DNA of 11,687 bases from Pseudomonadota bacterium. Lineage in GTDB: Bacteria > Pseudomonadota > Alphaproteobacteria > Acetobacterales > Acetobacteraceae. The position numbers and the translations under genes are program-made. The stretch is taken from positions 1 through 11,687 of the forward strand of contig JAJZEG010000384.1 of assembly GCA_021828605.1 (NCBI GenBank), read 5' to 3'. Below, piece after piece: positions 1 through 6,320 of the stretch (position 1 is the stretch's first letter; every line of letters starts with the position of its first letter). The notes beneath the pieces were generated by a model. The model worked only from the letters and a program-made list of their open reading frames with translations. It had not been told where the DNA came from and searched no databases.

Positions 1-759
1 GGCGAGAAACCAGGGGCGGCCATAGGCGCCGCGCCCGATCATCACGCCATCGGCGCCGGAGCGGCGCAGGGCTTCGGCGGCGCGCTCGGCGGTGGTGATG
101 TCACCATTGGCGATCACCGGGATGCTGACGGCTTGTTTGACCGAGGCGATGAAATCCCAATCAGCGTCGCCCTGGTAGAATTGCTGACGGGTGCGGCCAT
201 GAACGGTAACCAGGGAGATGCCGGATTCTTCGGCGATTTTCGCGAGGCGTGGCGCGTTCAAATGCGCGTGATCCCAGCCCATGCGCATTTTGAGGGTCAC
301 CGGCACATCGACCGCTTGCACGGTTGCTTCCAGGATGCGCGCGGCCTGGATTTCATCGCGCATCAAGGCCGACCCGGCCATTTGGCCGACGGCGACTTTT
401 TTCACCGGGCAGCCGAAATTAATGTCGATCAGGTCCGCCCCTTGGGCGACGCCGATCCGTGCGGCCTGGGCCATGGCGGCGGGGTCACAGCCGGCGAGTT
501 GCAGGGATGAAGGCCCGCCATCCTCGGCCATTTCGGCCATTTGGCGGGTTTTGGCATTTTCACGGACCATCGCCCAGGAGGCAATCATTTCCGAGACGAC
601 CAAACCGGCGCCGAGGCTTTTGGCGATGGTGCGGAACGGCAGATCGGTCACGCCGGACATCGGTGCCAGAATCACCGGGGTTTCCAATATGATGGATTTA
701 TTTGCCGATTGCAGGGTGATCGGCTTGATCAGGGGGGTATGTTGCAGCGCGTTGCCCAT
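1..759 (-). CDS. dusB: tRNA-dihydrouridine synthase DusB, 3' end cut by the window edge
   Basis: This flavoenzyme reduces specific uridines of tRNA to dihydrouridine, using FMN and NADPH. Reading leftward from ATG at 759, the frame stays open for 253 codons to the edge. An in-frame TAA two codons upstream of the ATG makes this the first possible ATG. Visible family motifs are [13 protein letters not shown] near residues 30-42 (FMN-binding start of the TIM barrel), NFGCPVKK with the catalytic cysteine at C117, LKMRMGW with K157, [10 protein letters not shown] with H187, ANGDI at 217-221, and the FMN-phosphate segment [10 protein letters not shown] at 241-250. DusB proteins usually have about 320-350 residues, so the C-terminal helical tRNA-binding domain lies outside the window. 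It is divergent from ispF across about 116 bp. No good Shine-Dalgarno sequence precedes the ATG. Assignment to DusB rather than another Dus rests on the NFGCPVKK form and on remembered alphaproteobacterial DusB/NifR3 proteins. Confidence 0.95.
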   Translation of the reverse strand, partial: MGNALQHTPLIKPITLQSANKSIILETPVILAPMSGVTDLPFRTIAKSLGAGLVVSEMIASWAMVRENAKTRQMAEMAEDGGPSSLQLAGCDPAAMAQAARIGVAQGADLIDINFGCPVKKVAVGQMAGSALMRDEIQAARILEATVQAVDVPVTLKMRMGWDHAHLNAPRLAKIAEESGISLVTVHGRTRQQFYQGDADWDFIASVKQAVSIPVIANGDITTAERAAEALRRSGADGVMIGRGAYGRPWFLA

Positions 760-875
760 GATTTAATCACTACAAGGCTCGCTCTTGACGCGCAATCGGT
801 CTGTGCGCATGCGATGGGCAGATTTGTTGGATGGAGGGTATTTTGGACCTGGTTTCGCTAATGGCCCGGGGGGCA
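760..875. promoter_or_regulatory. Divergent dusB/ispF intergenic region
   Basis: This 116 bp gap must hold the start signals of both dusB (leftward) and ispF (rightward), since no gene lies between them. A -35-like TTGACG is seen at 785-790 on the plus strand, but the hexamer 17 bp downstream (CATGCG, 808-813) is a poor -10, so this is only a candidate ispF promoter. GGAGGG at 833-838 is the strongest ribosome-binding-like sequence in the gap. It sits 4 bases before an in-frame TTG at 843, which matters for the choice of the ispF start. No promoter can be named with confidence for dusB. Confidence 0.35.
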
Positions 876-1364
876 ATGCCGCGAATTGGCACGGGCTTTG
901 ATGTTCACGCGCTGGTTGCCGGGCGGAAGTTGATTTTATGCGGCGTGGAAATCCCGTTTGAGCTGGGGCTGGCCGGGCATTCGGATGCGGATGTGGTGTT
1001 GCATGCGGTGTGCGATGCGATTTATGGGGCGATGGCGGAAGGCGATATCGGGCGGCATTTCCCGCCGAGCGAGGCGAGTTGGAAAGATGCGGATTCTGCG
1101 CGGTTTTTGCGTCATGCGGTGGGGATGGTCGCCGAACGCGGCGGGGCGATTGCCAATATCGATGTCACGTTGATGTGTGAACAGCCGAAAATCACGCCGC
1201 ATGCTCAAAAAATGCGCGCACGGCTTGGCGAACTCGCCGGGCTGCCGATCGACCGGGTTTCGGTCAAGGCCACCACGACCGAGCGACTGGGGTTTACCGG
1301 GCGTGGCGAGGGGATTGCCGCACAGGCGGCGGTGTTATTGTTGATGCCGATCAGCGCGGGGTGA
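876..1364 (+). CDS. ispF: 2-C-methyl-D-erythritol 2,4-cyclodiphosphate synthase IspF
   Basis: IspF cyclises 4-diphosphocytidyl-2-C-methyl-D-erythritol 2-phosphate and releases CMP, in the MEP route to isoprenoids. From ATG 876 the protein has 162 residues, the usual family length. Its first residues, [11 protein letters not shown], line up with the conserved IspF N-terminus. The metal ligands D9, H11 and H43 are present, as are HSDADV at 35-40, GDIGRHFP at 56-63 and [15 protein letters not shown] at 133-147. Other in-frame starts exist at 831 (ATG), 843 (TTG, with GGAGGG 4 bases upstream) and 861 (ATG). They would add 15, 11 or 5 residues without matching family sequence. 876 was chosen by conservation, although it has only a G-run (GGGGGG at 868-873) as a possible ribosome site. 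There is no IspD domain or ispD gene beside it, unlike the IspDF fusions common in alphaproteobacteria. It is followed 41 bp later by the sulfurtransferase gene on the same strand. Confidence 0.95.
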   Translation: MPRIGTGFDVHALVAGRKLILCGVEIPFELGLAGHSDADVVLHAVCDAIYGAMAEGDIGRHFPPSEASWKDADSARFLRHAVGMVAERGGAIANIDVTLMCEQPKITPHAQKMRARLGELAGLPIDRVSVKATTTERLGFTGRGEGIAAQAAVLLLMPISAG

Positions 1365-1405
1365 GGCTGGATTTACCAAAGCCGCGAATGGGGTAAAGTG
1401 GGAGA

Positions 1406-2257
1406 ATGGATCATTTAATTGCGACGGATGCGCTCGCGGCCCGGATGGGACGTGGTGACCAGCACCTGGTGGTGCTCGATGCGTCGTTTTATTTACCGAC
1501 CGAGCAGACCGATCCGCGTGCGGTGTTTGCGCAAGGGCATATTCCGGGCGCGCAATTTTTCGATATTGATCAGGTTGCGGACCAGTCGAGTGATTTGCCG
1601 CATATGCTGCCAGGGAGCGCACAATTTGCCGAGGCGATGGCCGCACTTGGCATTGGCAATGCGACCGAGGTGGTGGTGTATGATCAGCGCGGGCTGTTTT
1701 CAGCGGCGCGGGTTTGGTGGATGTTGCGGGTGTTTGGCCATGAGCGCGTCGCGGTGTTGGATGGTGGCTTGCCGAAATGGCGGGCTGAAGGACGGGCACT
1801 CGCTGTTGGTGCGGCAAGCCTGCCGGTGCGCGGCACATTTACCGCGCGGTTTGATCCGGATTTGGTGCGTGATCGGGCACAGGTTGCTAAGGCGGCGCAG
1901 AGCGGATGTGCCGTGATATTGGATGCGCGGGCGCAAGCGCGGTTTGCCGGCAGCGCGCCAGAGCCGCGCCCTGGAATGCGGGCGGGCCATGTGCCGGGTG
2001 CGATTTCGATGCCGTTTCAAACGATGTTGAACGCGGATCAGACGTTGAAATCGCCGGAGGCGTTGCGCGCATGGTTTGAGGCGCATGGCGTTGATAATCA
2101 AAGGGCGGTGATTACCATGTGCGGCTCGGGGGTAACGGCGGCGGTTGTTAGTTTGGCGCTGCATCATGCGGGGTTGCCGATAAGCGGGCTTTATGATGGC
2201 TCCTGGGCTGAGTGGGGCGGGCGGGCGGACACGGCGATTGAAACGGCGATTGGATAA
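1406..2257 (+). CDS. sseA: 3-mercaptopyruvate sulfurtransferase (tandem rhodanese, SseA-like)
   Basis: The protein has 283 residues in two rhodanese domains, the standard size for bacterial mercaptopyruvate or thiosulfate sulfurtransferases. Domain 1 (about 1-135) has the rhodanese hallmarks GHIPGAQFFDID, VVVYDQRG and VAVLDGGLPKW but no catalytic cysteine. Domain 2 (about 165-280) has RPGMRAGHVPGAISMPF and the active-site loop CGSGVTA with C239, matching C238 of E. coli SseA. The CG[ST]GVT loop is typical of the mercaptopyruvate-using group, whereas rhodaneses proper more often have CRxGxT. The family moves sulfur from 3-mercaptopyruvate to the cysteine as a persulfide and then to cyanide, thioredoxin or other acceptors. 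A purine-rich GTGGGAG stretch at 1399-1405 lies directly before the ATG. The metC-like gene starts 6 bp after the stop, so the two are probably co-transcribed. In vivo substrate preference cannot be read from sequence. Confidence 0.9.
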   Translation: MDHLIATDALAARMGRGDQHLVVLDASFYLPTEQTDPRAVFAQGHIPGAQFFDIDQVADQSSDLPHMLPGSAQFAEAMAALGIGNATEVVVYDQRGLFSAARVWWMLRVFGHERVAVLDGGLPKWRAEGRALAVGAASLPVRGTFTARFDPDLVRDRAQVAKAAQSGCAVILDARAQARFAGSAPEPRPGMRAGHVPGAISMPFQTMLNADQTLKSPEALRAWFEAHGVDNQRAVITMCGSGVTAAVVSLALHHAGLPISGLYDGSWAEWGGRADTAIETAIG

Positions 2258-2263
2258 AACACG

Positions 2264-3520
2264 ATGACCGAACATCATTCCGATACAAAATTGGTTCAAG
2301 CGGCGCGCGCGCCGACCAAGAGCCACGGCTATGTTAATCCAAAGCTGGTGCGGGGCTCGACTGTGCTTTATGCGAATTGCGCGGAGCGGCGCGAGATTGG
2401 CAAAAAGCGGCTCGAACAGGAGCAAATTTACGGTCTGTATGGCACCGAGACTCATTTTGCGCTGGAGACGATGGTCGCGCAAATTGAAGGCGGGAGCCAC
2501 TGCCAAATCGTGTCCTCGGGGTTGGCTGCGGTTACAGTGCCGCTACTCGCTTATTTGAAGGCGGGCGATCATCTGTTGGTCCCGGACTCGATTTATGGGC
2601 CAACGCGACGGTTTTGCGATACTATTTTGCGGCGGTTTGGTGTTGCGACCAGCTATTATGATCCGATGCTAAGCGAGGCTGATCTTGCGTTAGTTATGCG
2701 CGATAATACGCGGGTGATTATGGTCGAGAGTCCGGGGAGCCACACGTTCGAGGTGCAGGACGTGCCGATGACCGCGCGCGTGGGGCATGCCCGCGGTGCG
2801 AAGATATTTATGGATAATACCTGGGGGATTCAGATTTTCCAGCCCTTTCAGCATGGGGTTGATGTATCGATCCAGGCATTGACCAAATATGTTGGCGGTC
2901 ATTCGGATTTGGTTTTGGGATCGGTTACCGTTAATTCCGATGAGGATTGGGAATGGCTGCGCACCGGCGCGCTGGATTTGGGGCAATACGCGTCGCCGGA
3001 TGATTGCTGGTTGGCTTTGCGTGGCGGGCGAACGTTAGGGGTTAGGCTCGCGCATCAAGAGCGGGTTGCACTAACCATTGCGCGGTGGCTCGATCAGCAA
3101 GCCGAGATCAGCCTTGTATTGCATCCGGCTTTGCCGTCATGCCCAGGCCATGCGATTTGGCAGCGTGATTTCACCGGCGCCAGCGGGTTATTTGGCATCG
3201 TGTTTCAGCCGGAATTTGACTATGAGGCGGTGACCGCGATGGTGGATGCGTTGCAACTATTCGGGATTGGTGCGTCGTGGGGCGGATTTGAGAGCCTCGC
3301 ACTGCCGACCAGTTTCACCATCACCCGTAGCGAAGGCACCGGACGATTTGGCGGAGAAATGCTCCGGTTGCAAATTGGGTTGGAGCATGAAAACGATTTG
3401 ATCGCGGATTTGGCTCAAGGTTTGGCGGTGCTGCGTGGGCAGGCACGGACGGTTTGTGCCTCGCCGCCCTGCCTCGCCGATGAGATGCAGGATATTTATC
3501 GCACGGAACCGGCGAGATGA
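2264..3520 (+). CDS. metC: Cystathionine beta-lyase (PLP-dependent, MetC family)
   Basis: This 418-residue enzyme belongs to the Cys/Met-metabolism PLP family (fold type I). Cystathionine beta-lyase splits cystathionine to homocysteine, pyruvate and ammonia on the route to methionine. Visible residues are YGLYGTETH around Y57, SSGLAA at 84-89 (PLP phosphate contact), DSIYGPTR with Y111, FMDNTW with D184, and the PLP lysine K208 in ALTKYVGGHSD. The segment MLRLQIGLEHENDLIADL near the C-terminus is also typical. The set fits MetC better than MetB or MetZ, but side activities such as cysteine desulfhydrase are common and cannot be excluded. The last 20 or so residues, containing two cysteines, form a tail beyond the conserved core. 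No strong ribosome site precedes ATG 2264, which lies 6 bp after the sseA stop, so translational coupling is plausible. Its stop overlaps the hisI start as ATGA. Confidence 0.92.
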   Translation: MTEHHSDTKLVQAARAPTKSHGYVNPKLVRGSTVLYANCAERREIGKKRLEQEQIYGLYGTETHFALETMVAQIEGGSHCQIVSSGLAAVTVPLLAYLKAGDHLLVPDSIYGPTRRFCDTILRRFGVATSYYDPMLSEADLALVMRDNTRVIMVESPGSHTFEVQDVPMTARVGHARGAKIFMDNTWGIQIFQPFQHGVDVSIQALTKYVGGHSDLVLGSVTVNSDEDWEWLRTGALDLGQYASPDDCWLALRGGRTLGVRLAHQERVALTIARWLDQQAEISLVLHPALPSCPGHAIWQRDFTGASGLFGIVFQPEFDYEAVTAMVDALQLFGIGASWGGFESLALPTSFTITRSEGTGRFGGEMLRLQIGLEHENDLIADLAQGLAVLRGQARTVCASPPCLADEMQDIYRTEPAR

Positions 3521-3861
3521 GTTTGATCGAGGCGCTGCGCTTCAATGAGCAGGGGCTGATCCCGGCGATTGCTCAGCAGCATGATACCGGTGAGGTGCTG
3601 ATGTTGGCCTGGATGAACCAAGCCTCGATTGATGAGACCTTGCGCACTGGACAAATTTGCTATTTCAGCCGTAGCCGTCAGCAGCTTTGGCGAAAAGGCG
3701 AAACTTCCGGCCACACCCAGCGATTGATTGAGATGCGGCTTGATTGTGACGGGGATTGCTTATTGCTGCTCATTGATCAGACCGGACCGGCCTGTCATAC
3801 CGGGGCGCATAACTGTTTTTTCAGGCCGATTAGTGCCGATGGGGCGATTGATCAGACGTGA
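3517..3861 (+). CDS. hisI: Phosphoribosyl-AMP cyclohydrolase HisI
   Basis: HisI opens the adenine ring of phosphoribosyl-AMP, an early step of histidine synthesis. The 114-residue protein is the stand-alone cyclohydrolase without the HisE pyrophosphohydrolase domain. Motifs in order are LAWMN at 30-34, SRSRQQLWRKGETSGHTQ at 51-68, the metal cluster LDCDGD with D76, C77, D78 and D80, and GPACHTGAHNCFF with C93 and C100. The Asp triad binds Mg and the three cysteines bind Zn in characterised family members. Its ATG overlaps the metC stop by 4 bp (ATGA), so it is translated from the same transcript although its pathway is unrelated. The 3' end overlaps the convergent sufA by 10 bp. A terminator-like hairpin begins 9 bp past the stop. 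Confidence 0.96.
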   Translation: MSLIEALRFNEQGLIPAIAQQHDTGEVLMLAWMNQASIDETLRTGQICYFSRSRQQLWRKGETSGHTQRLIEMRLDCDGDCLLLLIDQTGPACHTGAHNCFFRPISADGAIDQT

Positions 3862-4223
3862 AAACTCTCGCCGCAGCCGCAGCGGCCTTTTTCGTTGGGG
3901 TTTTCAAACGTAAAGCCTGCCGAGAATTGCTCGGTTTTGTAATCCATCACCGTGCCGATCAAAAACAAGGTCGCTTTGCGATCAATCAACACGGTTAAAG
4001 TGTGATCCTTGATGACCTCATCGGTGGGTGCGGGGGTATCGACCCAGTCCATCACGTAGGACATGCCCGAACAGCCTTTGGTGCCAACACTAACGCGCAG
4101 CAATTTGCCCTGCTCGGCGTTCGCATACAGGCCGCGCAGACGCTCGGCGGCAGCATCGGTTAGGGTGAGCAGCGGCGGCAAGGGGCGTCGGGTAGGGGTT
4201 TTACTGGCTTCTGGCATGGTCAT
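3852..4223 (-). CDS. sufA: A-type iron-sulfur carrier protein SufA (HesB/IscA family)
   Basis: A-type carriers take a cluster, or iron, from the SufBCD scaffold and pass it to apo-enzymes. The protein has 123 residues, with one HesB/IscA domain from about residue 18 to the end. The three family cysteines are present: C51 in GTKGCSGMSY, and C115 and C117 in GRCGCGESF. The first 18 residues are rich in proline, threonine and basic residues and are an extension relative to the roughly 107-residue IscA core. AAGGA lies about 10 bases before ATG 4223; a second ATG at 4217 is also in frame. It is the last gene of the operon, 27 bp after sufT, and overlaps the convergent hisI by 10 bp. SufA is named from its operon. 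By sequence alone it could be called IscA or ErpA-like. Confidence 0.92.
   Translation of the reverse strand: MTMPEASKTPTRRPLPPLLTLTDAAAERLRGLYANAEQGKLLRVSVGTKGCSGMSYVMDWVDTPAPTDEVIKDHTLTVLIDRKATLFLIGTVMDYKTEQFSAGFTFENPNEKGRCGCGESFHV
3870..3892 (+). terminator. Rho-independent terminator-like hairpin inside the sufA 3' codons
   Basis: GCCGC (3870-3874), a 7-base loop, then GCGGC (3882-3886) form a perfect 5 bp all-GC stem, followed by C and a run of five T (3888-3892) on the plus strand. It lies 9 bp after the hisI stop, where the plus-strand operon should end. The stem is short, so strength is uncertain. The same bases on the minus strand encode the end of SufA, including the C-x-C cluster ligands, so the hairpin could be a by-product of those codons. 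Confidence 0.5.
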
Positions 4224-4250
4224 GATGGTCGTGTCCTTGGATCAAAACGG

Positions 4251-4637
4251 TCAATACATGTTCAGCGCAAGGCGCGCTTCATCGCTCATCCGGCTGGGAT
4301 CCCAGGGCGGATCCCACACCACGCTCACGTCGATTTCGCTAACACCGCGAATAGTGCCGATGGCGAGACGCACGGATTCAGGAAGTTCCTGTGCGCTCGG
4401 GCAGCCCGGCGCGGTGAGCGTCATTTCGACTTTGACGAAACTGCCTTCGATTTCCACACTATAGATCAGGCCAAGCTCGTAGATATTGATCGGGATTTCG
4501 GGGTCATAGACGCTGGCGATGGCGTTGATCACTTCTGCTTCGCTAACAATCTCGGCTTCGCTGACCGGGAGTGTTGCCTCGCCGTCTGGGGTCCAGACGC
4601 TCGCGATTTTGGTTTCCATTACCGGCTTGTCATCCAT
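4251..4637 (-). CDS. sufT: SUF-associated DUF59/MIP18-family protein SufT
   Basis: The protein has 128 residues with a MIP18/DUF59 domain (formerly PaaD-like) from about residue 32 to 128. Characteristic segments are VYDPEIPINIYELGLIY at 43-59, MTLTAPGCPSAQELP with the conserved C79 at 72-86, and VVWDPPWDPSRMSDEAR at 107-122. Proteins of this family in SUF operons (SufT) act as accessory factors in maturing iron-sulfur proteins, as shown in Staphylococcus aureus; the exact biochemistry is unsettled. The first 30 residues are an acidic extension before the domain. The ATG at 4637 lies inside the end of sufU (8 bp overlap), so the genes are probably translationally coupled. Another ATG at 4633 is out of frame. 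The operon position makes SufT more likely than the phenylacetate protein PaaD. Confidence 0.9.
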   Translation of the reverse strand: MDDKPVMETKIASVWTPDGEATLPVSEAEIVSEAEVINAIASVYDPEIPINIYELGLIYSVEIEGSFVKVEMTLTAPGCPSAQELPESVRLAIGTIRGVSEIDVSVVWDPPWDPSRMSDEARLALNMY

Positions 4638-5079
4638 GGTTCAGCTCCATCCGGTTGTTGAGGGCAGCGCTCAGCGCTTGCCAGGGCAAAATGGCGCAGC
4701 GATGGCGCGAGCGATAGGCCGATAGTCCTGAAAATGCCTGCAACAATGCAAAATCAGGACTATCGGGCACTTGGCCTGACTGCACCATGGCCTCAAACTG
4801 CGCGGCGAGCGGGGCGATTTGATTGGCGGGGCGACCAGTGACGACTTCAGCCAGCATATCGGCGGCGGCCAGGCAAATCGCGCAGCCACGGGTTTCGTGG
4901 CCAACGGCGCTGATCTCACTTGCAGCGTTGAGACGGAGTGAAATGCGCACGCGGTCGCCGCACATGGGGTTATCGCCCTCGGCTTCCGCCTCGGCGGGGT
5001 CGATCCGTCCGGCATGCAGCGGATGGCGTGCGCGCTCCATCACCAAGGTTTGATAAAGATCGCTTGCGTCGTCTGACAT
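4630..5079 (-). CDS. sufU: SufU-type sulfur acceptor (IscU-like fold)
   Basis: SufU proteins receive persulfide sulfur from SufS. The protein has 149 residues with the IscU-like fold. Conserved positions are C40 and D42 in GDNPMCGDR, C66 in RGCAIC, and C128 in RHRCAILPW. These agree with the four zinc ligands of Bacillus subtilis SufU (C41, D43, C66, C128 as I recall them). SufU differs from IscU in having an extra loop between the second and third cysteines and in acting as a sulfur transferase rather than a scaffold. An additional C69 gives a CxxC pair where many homologues have serine or another residue. No sufE is seen in the window, which fits SufU serving as the SufS partner. The ATG overlaps the sufS stop by one base (TAATG), and the gene overlaps sufT by 8 bp. 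A generic NifU-N or IscU label is the alternative. Confidence 0.92.
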   Translation of the reverse strand: MSDDASDLYQTLVMERARHPLHAGRIDPAEAEAEGDNPMCGDRVRISLRLNAASEISAVGHETRGCAICLAAADMLAEVVTGRPANQIAPLAAQFEAMVQSGQVPDSPDFALLQAFSGLSAYRSRHRCAILPWQALSAALNNRMELNHG

Positions 5080-6320
5080 TAGCTGAACAGCTTTCGGACC
5101 CGCGCGAGCCCGGTGACCAGCGCATCGATTTCTTCGTGGGTGGTATAGATCCCGAACGAGGCGCGCGCCGTGCTGTCCACACCCAAGCGGTGGGTTAGGG
5201 GTTCAGCGCAATGATGCCCGGCGCGCACCGCAATGCCCTGTTTATCGAGCAGGGTTGCAATATCATGGGCGTGCACGCCATCGAGGGTGAAGGAAACCAC
5301 GCCGCCGCGATCCTGGGCGGCGCCGAGAATGTGCAAGCCTTCGATCTCTGAGAGCACGCGCAACGCGTGATCGGTCAAGGCTCGTTCATGGTGGGCGATG
5401 GCATCAAAGCCAATCGCGTTGATGTAATCGATGGCAGCGCCCAGGCCGATGGTTTCGATAATCGCCGGGGTTCCCGCTTCAAACCGGTAGGGCGGTTTTG
5501 CCCATGTTGATCGCTCAAAGCTGACCGTGCCGATCATATCGCCGCCACCCAGGAAGGGGGGCATCGTTTCTAACAATTCCGCCTTGCCGTAGAGCACGCC
5601 GATGCCGGTGGGACCGTATAGTTTGTGGCCGGAAAAGACGTAAAAATCGGCGTCAATGGCGCGCATATCGACCGCGCGATGCACAACCGCTTGCGCGCCA
5701 TCAAGCAAAATCCGCGCTCCGTGCGCATGGGCGTAGGTGCTCAGCCGCTCGACTTGCGTGTAGGTGCCGAGCACGTTGGACATATGGGTGAGCGCTAACA
5801 GACGCACCCGGCCATCGGCGAAAATCTGGTCGAGATGGGCGAAATCGATTTCGCCGGAATCGGTGATGCGCAGGATCCGCAACTCGATGCCATGCGCATC
5901 GCGCAGCATCTGCCACGGCACTAAATTGGCGTGGTGCTCCATTTCGCTCACCACCACGGCATCGCCCGGTTGCAGCGCGGTGCGGCCGAAGCAATGGGCG
6001 ACCAGATTGATCGCCTCGGTGGCGTTGCGGACGAAAATGATTTCATCGCGGCTGGCATTGATGAAATTGGCAACCTTGTCGCGCACGGCTTCGTAATCAT
6101 CCGAGCAGCGCTCGCTCATCCAATGCAGACCGCGATGCACATTGGCGTAACGGGTTTCCATGGTGCGCACCATCGCCTCGATCACCGCGCGGGGTTTTTG
6201 CGCGGAGGCGGCACTGTCGAGAAACACCAAAGGCTTGCCATGCACCTGCTGCGTCAGGATCGGGAAATCGGCACGGATCCGGGCGATATCGAGCGGGAAC
6301 TGATTGAGGGCAACGCTCAT
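5079..6320 (-). CDS. sufS: Cysteine desulfurase SufS (group II, PLP-dependent)
   Basis: SufS converts cysteine to alanine and an enzyme-bound persulfide that feeds cluster assembly. From ATG 6320 the protein has 413 residues, the normal length. Visible features are LDSAASAQKP near the N-terminus, NATEAINLVA (PLP phosphate contact), EMEHHANLVPW, LLDGAQAVVHR, the PLP lysine K233 in SGHKLYGPTG, and the catalytic cysteine C371 in RAGHHCAEP. That form of the cysteine loop marks the group II SufS/CsdA type rather than IscS. The open frame continues upstream to ATGs at 6329 and 6341. 6320 was chosen because it makes an ATGA overlap with the sufD stop and removes seven non-conserved residues. The missing sufE and adjacent sufU suggest that SufU stimulates the enzyme, as in Bacillus. 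Confidence 0.96.
   Translation of the reverse strand: MSVALNQFPLDIARIRADFPILTQQVHGKPLVFLDSAASAQKPRAVIEAMVRTMETRYANVHRGLHWMSERCSDDYEAVRDKVANFINASRDEIIFVRNATEAINLVAHCFGRTALQPGDAVVVSEMEHHANLVPWQMLRDAHGIELRILRITDSGEIDFAHLDQIFADGRVRLLALTHMSNVLGTYTQVERLSTYAHAHGARILLDGAQAVVHRAVDMRAIDADFYVFSGHKLYGPTGIGVLYGKAELLETMPPFLGGGDMIGTVSFERSTWAKPPYRFEAGTPAIIETIGLGAAIDYINAIGFDAIAHHERALTDHALRVLSEIEGLHILGAAQDRGGVVSFTLDGVHAHDIATLLDKQGIAVRAGHHCAEPLTHRLGVDSTARASFGIYTTHEEIDALVTGLARVRKLFS

Noticed and set aside
133..510. Open frames on the plus strand within 133-861
   Set aside because: They lie antisense to dusB, whose frame is fully open and matches its family along its length. Their predicted proteins show no recognisable domain.
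1700..2506. Long minus-strand open frame of 268 codons across sseA and metC
   Set aside because: It spans parts of two well-supported genes, is rich in Arg/Pro/His as expected for a shadow frame of GC-rich DNA, and has no recognisable domain.
4295..4316. Palindrome TGGGATCCCA with a nearby repeat GGATCCCA
   Set aside because: It encodes the conserved WDPPWDPS motif of SufT, in which WDP is repeated, so the DNA repeat follows from the protein.
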